From NCBI GenBank assembly GCA_005786775.1, contig SYDD01000201.1, forward strand, positions 1 through 7,693: a stretch of DNA of 7,693 nt, given 5' to 3'. The notes under the pieces are model-generated. The model did not search any database and was not told where the DNA came from. It was given only the letters and a program-made list of their open reading frames with translations. The translations under genes were made by a program, and so were the position numbers. Source of the DNA: Opitutaceae bacterium. GTDB lineage: Bacteria > Verrucomicrobiota > Verrucomicrobiia > Opitutales > Opitutaceae. This document shows, piece after piece, positions 1-4,924 of this stretch (position 1 is its first letter; each line of letters starts with the position of its first letter).

Positions 1-681
1 GAAGCTGCGCGCCCCCGCCGCGCTGACCGCAACCGGGACGGCGCCGAGCCACCAGTTGACGAGATCGAAGTGGTGGGTCGCCTTGTGCACGAACAGGCCG
101 CCGGAGGTGTCCTTGCGGGCGTGCCAGCGCCGGAAGTAGTCGGCCCCGTGGTGCGTATTGAGCAGCCAGTGGAAATCCACCGATCGCACCTCGCCGATGG
201 TGCCGCGCAATAGGAGGTCCTTCACCTCGGTGCGGGCGGGCGAATACCGGTAATTGAAGGCCACGCGGCAGTGCCGGCCAGTCCGCCGGCAGGCGTCGAG
301 GATGCGCCGGCAGGAATCAGCATCGGTCGTCATCGGCTTCTCGGTGATGACGTCGCAGCCGGCCTCCAGCGCGGCAATGACGTAGCCGGCGTGCGCCGCG
401 TCGGGCGTGGTGATGATGACGACGTCGGGCCGGGTCTCGGCGAGGAGGCGGGGGAAGTCCGCGGCTAGATAGCCCGGCGGGACCGGCCCGCCGCGGCCGG
501 CGGAACGCGCCCGGGCCAGCTCGATGCGCCCCGGGTTGACATCGCACACGGCGACCAGCTCGGCGGAGGCGGCGTGGGTGATCTCGATGCCGTCTTGGTA
601 GAACTCCCGGCGGGAACCGAGCCCGACCAGCGCGTGGCGGCGGCGCGAGGGGGCGGACGGACGGGCGGATTCGGGCGGCAT
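1..681 (-). CDS. Gfo/Idh/MocA family NAD(P)-dependent oxidoreductase (N-terminal part, cut by left edge)
   Basis: This open frame runs from ATG at 681 to the window edge without a stop, giving the first 227 residues of a protein usually 350-450 long. After a 15-residue Arg/Pro/Ser-rich leader comes a Rossmann fold: HALVGLGSR (G20, G22) forms the dinucleotide loop and AVCDVN (D47) ends the second strand, where an Asp usually favours NAD over NADP. DVVIITTPDAAHA (86-98) and the hallmark EKP at 114-116 (VITEKPMTTD) follow. The second domain starts near residue 140 and carries SGGLFVHKATHHFDLVNWW (193-211), where the His/Asp of HHFD (203-206) is the usual catalytic area. The family oxidises or reduces sugars, inositols and sugar acids in the cytoplasm; the substrate cannot be read here. 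ATG 681 is the only start that keeps the glycine-rich loop, and no Shine-Dalgarno precedes it. It is divergent from the hydrolase. The family call is sure, the function is not. Confidence 0.93.
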   Translation of the reverse strand, partial: MPPESARPSAPSRRRHALVGLGSRREFYQDGIEITHAASAELVAVCDVNPGRIELARARSAGRGGPVPPGYLAADFPRLLAETRPDVVIITTPDAAHAGYVIAALEAGCDVITEKPMTTDADSCRRILDACRRTGRHCRVAFNYRYSPARTEVKDLLLRGTIGEVRSVDFHWLLNTHHGADYFRRWHARKDTSGGLFVHKATHHFDLVNWWLGAVPVAVSAAGARSF

Positions 682-688
682 CGGCGAG

Positions 689-772
689 AAAACGGGCCCG
701 CCAGCACGCCGGAACGCCTTCCCTGCCGCAATCCCGGACCCGCCAGACAGTCCGGCGGCGCGGGCCCGTTTT
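689..772. repeat. Two-step inverted repeat between divergent genes (possible bidirectional terminator, attenuator or operator)
   Basis: AAAACGGGCCCGC (689-701) is exactly complementary to GCGGGCCCGTTTT (760-772). A further 7-bp match, CGCCGGA (707-713) with TCCGGCG (751-757), lies just inside, separated from the first by 5 and 2 unpaired bases. The result is a possible 20-bp interrupted stem with a 37-nt loop. Read outward on either strand, the motif is GC-rich and ends in TTTT, like an intrinsic terminator, but the arms point towards the start codons of both flanking genes: 7 nt from ATG 681 and 38 nt from ATG 811. That position fits a leader attenuator, a block on antisense read-through, or paired binding sites of a regulator. 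The repeat is seen directly; its role is inference. Confidence 0.7.
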
Positions 773-810
773 GGCTTTGGGCCGCGCCACGTTCGCCGCA
801 GCCTCCCGGG

Positions 811-2109
811 ATGCCGCCCCGCCCCGCCGACCCACCCGCGCCCGGCTGCACCCGCCGGGAGCTGCTGGCCGCGCTGGCCGCCGGCGTGCTCGCGCCGGAC
901 TTTGGCCGCGCGGGCGCACCCCCGCCTTCCCCTTACCCTTCCCCTTCCCCGCCAATGCCCGAGATCCCCGACCGGCACAACCTGCACCCGCTCCTCGCCG
1001 GCCTCGCCCGCGACCATCCGCCGCGGCTGTCGGTCCTTGACCCCCGCTGGCGGGACCTCGCCGGATGGCAGGCGGCCGCCCGGCCGGCGCTCACCGCCCG
1101 CCTCGGGGCCCCGCCCCCGCCCGCCCGCGTGGAGGCGCACCTGATCCGCCGCGAGCCGCGGGACGGGTTCACCGTGGAGGTGCTCCACCTGCAGGCGGAG
1201 CCCGCGCCGCCGATCCCCGCCCGCGTCCTCGTGCCGGATGGCCCACCCCGCCGCCGGCCCGCGGTGCTGGCCCTGCACTGCCACAGCGGCCGCTACACCT
1301 GGGGCCACGAGAAGCTGCTCTCGTCCCCCGGCGAGCCCGAACACCTGACCCGCTTCCGCGAGGGCACCTACGGCCGCCCCTGGGCCGAGGCCCTCGTCCG
1401 CCGCGGCTACGTGGTCATCGTGATCGACGCGCTCTACTTCGGCGAACGCCGCCTCCGCGTCGAGGAGCTCCCCTCGGATCGCGTCCAACCGGAAGTGCGC
1501 GAGGCCCACGCCGCCGCCCGCGCGGCCACCCCCGGCTCGCCCGCGTGGACCACCGCGGTCGATCGCCTCGCCTCGTTCTACGAGCATCTGACGGCCAAGG
1601 GGATCACCGCAGCCGGCTTCACCTGGCCCGGACTGCTCGCGTGGGACGACCTCCGCGCCGTCGACCACCTCGTCGCCCGGCCCGACGTGGACCCCGCGCG
1701 CATCGGCTGCCTCGGGCTCTCCGGCGGCGGCTTCCGCACCGCGCTCGCCATCGGCTGCGATCCCCGGATTCGCGCGGCCTGCGTGACCGGCTGGATGACG
1801 GAGATCGGGCGGCAGCTGCCGCGGCACCTGCGCCACACGTGGATGGTCTACGTGCCCGGACTCCAGCGCGACCTCGACCTGCCCGACGTGGCCGCGCTCC
1901 ACGCCCCCGGGGCGCTGCTGGTGCAGCAGTGCCGCCGCGATCACCTGTTCCCCGCCGCGGGGATGGAGGCCGCCGTAACGCAACTCGCGGCCGCCTACGC
2001 CAAGGCCGGCGTGCCCGAGCGCTTCCGCGGCTCCTTCCACGATCTGCCCCACTCCTTCCCGCCCGCGTTGCAGGAGGAGGCCTTCGCCTGGCTCGACCGC
2101 TGGTTGTAA
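811..2109 (+). CDS. Probable Tat-exported alpha/beta hydrolase, dienelactone hydrolase / acetyl-xylan esterase type
   Basis: The protein has 432 residues. The N-terminus reads as a twin-arginine signal: CTRRELLAALAAGVLA (13-28), with RR at 15-16 and a short hydrophobic core, followed by a proline-rich spacer (37-50), so export to the periplasm is likely. The mature part is an alpha/beta hydrolase. ALHCHSGRYTWGHEKL resembles the oxyanion-hole region, VIVIDALYFGERR the next strand, and RIGCLGLSGGGFR the nucleophile elbow with Ser304. The acid is probably Asp377 (QQCRRDHLF) and the base His414 (DLPHSFP), completing a Ser-Asp-His triad. Relatives hydrolyse esters, including acetyl groups on plant polysaccharides; the substrate here is unknown. 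The frame stays open back to an ATG at 574, but that start would overlap the divergent oxidoreductase and add a nonconserved 79-residue tail, so ATG 811 is preferred. A cytoplasmic form from ATG 955 cannot be excluded. araB follows after 72 bp on the same strand, probably in one operon. Confidence 0.88.
   Translation: MPPRPADPPAPGCTRRELLAALAAGVLAPDFGRAGAPPPSPYPSPSPPMPEIPDRHNLHPLLAGLARDHPPRLSVLDPRWRDLAGWQAAARPALTARLGAPPPPARVEAHLIRREPRDGFTVEVLHLQAEPAPPIPARVLVPDGPPRRRPAVLALHCHSGRYTWGHEKLLSSPGEPEHLTRFREGTYGRPWAEALVRRGYVVIVIDALYFGERRLRVEELPSDRVQPEVREAHAAARAATPGSPAWTTAVDRLASFYEHLTAKGITAAGFTWPGLLAWDDLRAVDHLVARPDVDPARIGCLGLSGGGFRTALAIGCDPRIRAACVTGWMTEIGRQLPRHLRHTWMVYVPGLQRDLDLPDVAALHAPGALLVQQCRRDHLFPAAGMEAAVTQLAAAYAKAGVPERFRGSFHDLPHSFPPALQEEAFAWLDRWL
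919..950 (-). other. Potential G-quadruplex tract (C-rich on the plus strand)
   Basis: The plus strand has five C-runs: 919-923, 929-932, 936-938, 941-944 and 947-950. The last four are separated by only 2-3 bases. The minus strand therefore reads GGGGAAGGGGAAGGGTAAGG and onward, which satisfies the usual G3+N1-7 quadruplex pattern; the strand is the template of the hydrolase gene. The tract encodes the proline/serine spacer just after the Tat signal and ends 4 nt before the alternative start ATG 955. Whether it folds is unknown, and it may simply reflect a Pro-rich linker in GC-rich DNA. Confidence 0.55.
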
Positions 2110-2181
2110 TGTGCCGACGCTTGCCCTCCGCGCGGCGGCTGTGCCAGCTTCGTAAACGCGCCCGCCCGGCGCCCTTCACCT

Positions 2182-3843
2182 ATGTTCACCGTCGGCATCG
2201 ACTTCGGTACTAGTTCCGTCCGCGCCCTCGTGGTTCGCTGCGCGGACGGCGAGGAATTCGGCTCGGCCGTATTCCCTTACCCGGGCGGACGCCACGGAGT
2301 AATCCTCGACCCGAAGGACCACCACCTCGCGCGCCAGCACCCCGGCGATCATTTACTCGGGCTGGAGAAGAGCGTGCAGGCCGCCCTCGCGGCGGCCGCC
2401 CGCAAGCGGGGTTTCGCGCGGGACCAGGTCGTCGGGATCGGCATCGACACTACCGGGTCGAGCCCGCTGCCCGTCGACGCGGAAAACCGGGCGCTCGCGC
2501 TCAGCTCCAAATGGAGGCGCAACCCGCACGCCCAATGCTGGCTTTGGAAGGACCACACCAGCATCGACGAGGCGGCCCAGATCACCGAGCTCGCCGCCTC
2601 CCTCCGCCCCCAGTACATCGCCAAGTGCGGCAACACCTACTCGCCCGAGTGGTTCTGGGCCAAGATCCTCCACTGCCTCCGCGTCGCGCCGGACGTCTTC
2701 GACGCCGCCCACTCGTGGGTCGAGCTGGCGGACTGGATCCCGTCCGTGCTCTCGGAGATCAACAAGCCCGAGCGCATCACCCGCGGCGTCTGCTGCGCGG
2801 GCCACAAGGCGCTCTACCACGAGAGCTGGGGCGGCCTGCCCGACAAGGAGTTCCTCGGGATGCTCCACCCGAAGCTGGCCGAACTCCGCGACCGCCTCTA
2901 CGAGAAGGCCTACGACGCCAACACCCCCGCCGGCAAACTCGGCTATGAGTGGGCGGAACGTCTCGGGCTCCCCGCCAACATCCCGATCGCGATCGGCGCG
3001 ATGGACGTCCACTACGGCGCCATCGGCTGCGGCATCGAGGAGGGCGTGCTGGTCAAGGTCATCGGCACCTCCAGCTGCGACTGCGCCGTGGTCTCGCCCG
3101 ACCTCGTGCCCCGGGACATCCCCGGCATCTGCGGCATCGTCCCCGGCGCGATCCTGCCCGGCTACTGCGGCATCGAGGCGGGCCAGGCCGCGGTCGGTGA
3201 CCTCTTCAACTGGTGGACCGAGGTGGTCTGCGAGGGGGACGAGGACCTGCACGCCACCCTCACCAAGGAGGCCGCGAAGCTGAAGCCGGGCCAGTCCGGG
3301 CTGCTCGCCCTCGACTGGAACAACGGCAACCGCACGGTCCTTGTCGACCCGATGCTGACCGGCCTGCTGGTCGGGCAGACGCTGCACACCACGCGCGCGG
3401 AGATCTACCGCGCGCTGATCGAGGCCACGGCGTTCGGCGCGCGCGCGATCCTCGAGCGGCTCAAGGAGCACCACGTCCCCGTCCAGCGCATCGTCTGCGC
3501 CGGCGGCATCGCGGAGAAGAACCCGCTGCTGATGCAGATCTACGCGGATGTCACCGGCTGCGTGATGCAGGTCGCGGGCTCCACCCAGGCCTGCGCGCTC
3601 GGCGCGGCGGTCGGCGCCGCGGTCGTCGCGGAAGCGCACCCCGACTTCCCCTCCGCCCAGGAGGCGATGACCAGCGTGCAGCCCAAGGGCTACCGGCCCA
3701 ACGCCGGGAACCAGCGCACGTACGACGAGCTCTACCGCCTCTACCGCCGGGCCCACGACGCCTTCGGCGGCCTCGACAAGGCGGCCGATCTCTCGCGGGT
3801 GATGAAGGACCTGCTGGTCCTCAAGCGGGCCGCCCGCGGCTGA
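2182..3843 (+). CDS. araB: L-ribulokinase (FGGY carbohydrate kinase)
   Basis: AraB (EC 2.7.1.16) phosphorylates L-ribulose with ATP to L-ribulose 5-phosphate in the cytoplasm, the second step of L-arabinose breakdown. The 553 residues are close to the family length (about 560). The N-terminal FGGY domain begins with the phosphate loop GIDFGTSSVRALVV (5-18), then GIGIDTTGSSP (85-95), the ribulokinase-typical WKDHT (122-126), SPEWFWAKILH (154-164) and CCAGHKALYHESWGGLP. The probable catalytic base is Asp275 in IGAMDVHYGAIG. The C-terminal domain shows KVIGTSSCD (292-300), GICGIVPGAILPGYCGIEAG, LDWNNGNRT (377-385) and the adenosine-site CAGGIAEKNP (439-448). These segments align one for one with Escherichia coli AraB as I remember it, which separates it from xylulokinase and glycerol kinase. 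ATG 2182 places the phosphate loop at the usual distance; there is no clear ribosome-binding site. The gene lies 72 bp after the hydrolase and 4 bp before the dehydrogenase. araA and araD are not in the window. Confidence 0.96.
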   Translation: MFTVGIDFGTSSVRALVVRCADGEEFGSAVFPYPGGRHGVILDPKDHHLARQHPGDHLLGLEKSVQAALAAAARKRGFARDQVVGIGIDTTGSSPLPVDAENRALALSSKWRRNPHAQCWLWKDHTSIDEAAQITELAASLRPQYIAKCGNTYSPEWFWAKILHCLRVAPDVFDAAHSWVELADWIPSVLSEINKPERITRGVCCAGHKALYHESWGGLPDKEFLGMLHPKLAELRDRLYEKAYDANTPAGKLGYEWAERLGLPANIPIAIGAMDVHYGAIGCGIEEGVLVKVIGTSSCDCAVVSPDLVPRDIPGICGIVPGAILPGYCGIEAGQAAVGDLFNWWTEVVCEGDEDLHATLTKEAAKLKPGQSGLLALDWNNGNRTVLVDPMLTGLLVGQTLHTTRAEIYRALIEATAFGARAILERLKEHHVPVQRIVCAGGIAEKNPLLMQIYADVTGCVMQVAGSTQACALGAAVGAAVVAEAHPDFPSAQEAMTSVQPKGYRPNAGNQRTYDELYRLYRRAHDAFGGLDKAADLSRVMKDLLVLKRAARG

Positions 3844-3847
3844 CCCG

Positions 3848-4909
3848 ATGCAGGCGCTGGTCCTCACCGCCCCGTCGCGGCTCGAAGTGCTGCCGATGCC
3901 GGATCCCGTGCCCGCGGAGGACGAGGTCCTGTTGCGCATCCACGCCTGCGGGATCTGCGGCAGCGACATCCACGGCTGGGATGGCTCCACGGGCCGCCGC
4001 CGGCCGCCCCTCATAATGGGGCACGAGGCCGCCGGCGAGGTGCTCGCCGCCGGCCCCCGCGCGACCGGCTGGCGGCCCGGCGACCGGGTCACGTTCGACT
4101 CCACCATTTCCTGCGGCACCTGCCCGACGTGCGCCGCCGGCCAGGTTAACCTCTGTGCGAACCGGCGGGTGGTCGGGGTCGCGCCCGCGGAGTACCGCCA
4201 ACACGGCGCCTTCGCCGAGCGCCTCACGCTGCCCGCGCGCATCCTCTATCGCCTGCCGGACTCCCTCCCCTACCCGGAAGCGGCGATGGTCGAGCCGGTC
4301 TCCATCGCGGTCCACGCCGTGACGCGTTGGCGCGAGGCGCTCCGGGGGCGCGGTGAGGAACCGGCCGGCCAGCCCGTCGCCGTGATCGGCGCGGGGATGA
4401 TCGGGTTGCTCGTCATCCAGGCCCTGCGCTGGGCCGGCGCCGGGGAGATCATCGCGGTGGACCTGGCGGACAACCGCCTGGAGCTGGCCCGCCGCCTCGG
4501 CGCGACGCGGACCATCAATTCCGGCCGCGAGGCGGCCGCCGCCGCCGTGGCCGCGGCCACCGGAGGCGAGGGCGTCGCGGCCGCCTTTGAGGTCGTGGGC
4601 TACGGGCCCACCCTGAATCTTGCGCTCGCGACCGTGCGCCGTGGCGGGGCCTGCGTGTTGGTGGGCAACCTGGCGCCGGTCACCCAAGATTTCCCACTGC
4701 AGGCGGTGGTCACGCGCGAACTGACCCTGCTCGGCTCCTGCGCCAGCGCGGGCGAGTACCCGCTGTGCCTCGACCTGATCGCACGGGGCGTGATCGACGT
4801 GCGGCCGATGATCGAGACCGTGGCCCCGCTCGCCGACGGCCCGGGGTGGTTCGCCCGCCTGAGCGCCCGCGACGGCGGGCGCTATATGAAGGTCATCCTG
4901 CAGCCCTGA
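3848..4909 (+). CDS. Zinc-dependent medium-chain dehydrogenase (sorbitol/threonine dehydrogenase-like)
   Basis: The protein has 353 residues, the normal length for a medium-chain zinc dehydrogenase. The N-terminal GroES-like domain carries the catalytic zinc ligands: Cys37 in CGICGSDIHG, His59-Glu60 in MGHEAAGEV and probably Glu149 in MVEPVSIAVHA. The structural zinc set is complete: Cys89, Cys92, Cys95 and Cys103 (SCGTCPTCAAGQVNLC). The Rossmann domain has GAGMIG (181-186) and IIAVDLADNR with Asp205, which predicts NAD rather than NADP. The family oxidises secondary alcohols of polyols, sugar alcohols, polyol phosphates or L-threonine; motifs alone do not fix the substrate. The start is 4 bp after the araB stop, so the two are probably translationally coupled, and a substrate in pentose or pentitol metabolism is the best guess (inference). 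The stop codon faces the TonB receptor gene across 15 bp. Galactitol-1-phosphate or L-arabinitol dehydrogenase are alternatives. Confidence 0.92.
   Translation: MQALVLTAPSRLEVLPMPDPVPAEDEVLLRIHACGICGSDIHGWDGSTGRRRPPLIMGHEAAGEVLAAGPRATGWRPGDRVTFDSTISCGTCPTCAAGQVNLCANRRVVGVAPAEYRQHGAFAERLTLPARILYRLPDSLPYPEAAMVEPVSIAVHAVTRWREALRGRGEEPAGQPVAVIGAGMIGLLVIQALRWAGAGEIIAVDLADNRLELARRLGATRTINSGREAAAAAVAAATGGEGVAAAFEVVGYGPTLNLALATVRRGGACVLVGNLAPVTQDFPLQAVVTRELTLLGSCASAGEYPLCLDLIARGVIDVRPMIETVAPLADGPGWFARLSARDGGRYMKVILQP
4862..4883 (-). terminator. Perfect 9-bp hairpin beyond the TonB receptor gene (candidate terminator without T-tract)
   Basis: AGCGCCCGC (4862-4870) and GCGGGCGCT (4875-4883) pair perfectly around a 4-nt loop. 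The hairpin lies inside the 3' end of the dehydrogenase gene, but on the minus strand it starts about 40 nt after the receptor stop codon, where a transcription end would be expected. No T-run follows, so it is not a classical intrinsic terminator; it might stabilise the 3' end of the receptor mRNA. In DNA this GC-rich it may also be chance. Confidence 0.3.
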
Positions 4910-4916
4910 GCAGGGC
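4903..4916. terminator. Small hairpin in the convergent gene junction (weak terminator candidate)
   Basis: GCCCT (4903-4907) pairs with AGGGC (4912-4916) around a 4-nt loop, overlapping the dehydrogenase stop codon and falling in the 15-bp gap between the two convergent stop codons. There is no T-tract on either strand and the stem is short. It is reported only because the junction otherwise shows no transcription end signal. Confidence 0.2.
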
Positions 4917-4924
4917 CGCCAGGA

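Noticed and set aside
574..810. Extension of the hydrolase to an upstream ATG at 574.
   Set aside because: It would overlap the divergent oxidoreductase by more than 100 bp and push the twin-arginine motif to residue 94-95, where it could not act as a signal peptide.
2110..2150. Imperfect direct repeat TGTGCC(GACG)CTT at 2110-2122 and TGTGCCAGCTT at 2140-2150 before araB.
   Set aside because: The match is short and gapped and lies in low-information GC-rich DNA; there is no further copy to suggest a regulator site.
2121..2156. Possible araB promoter, TTGCCC at 2121-2126 with CGTAAA at 2151-2156.
   Set aside because: The spacing is 24 bp and the -10 match is poor; with an 18-bp spacer the hexamer would be CAGCTT. 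A start site here is possible but not supported by sequence.
1065..2213. A 382-codon plus-strand frame overlapping the hydrolase and the araB start.
   Set aside because: It is an Arg/Pro/Ala-rich out-of-frame shadow; the overlapping hydrolase frame holds an intact Ser-Asp-His triad.
2353..4242. A 629-codon open frame on the minus strand across araB and the dehydrogenase.
   Set aside because: It is antisense to two genes with complete, recognisable motifs, and its composition (Arg, Gly, Asp, Val rich, no family motif) is typical of stop-poor shadow frames in GC-rich DNA.
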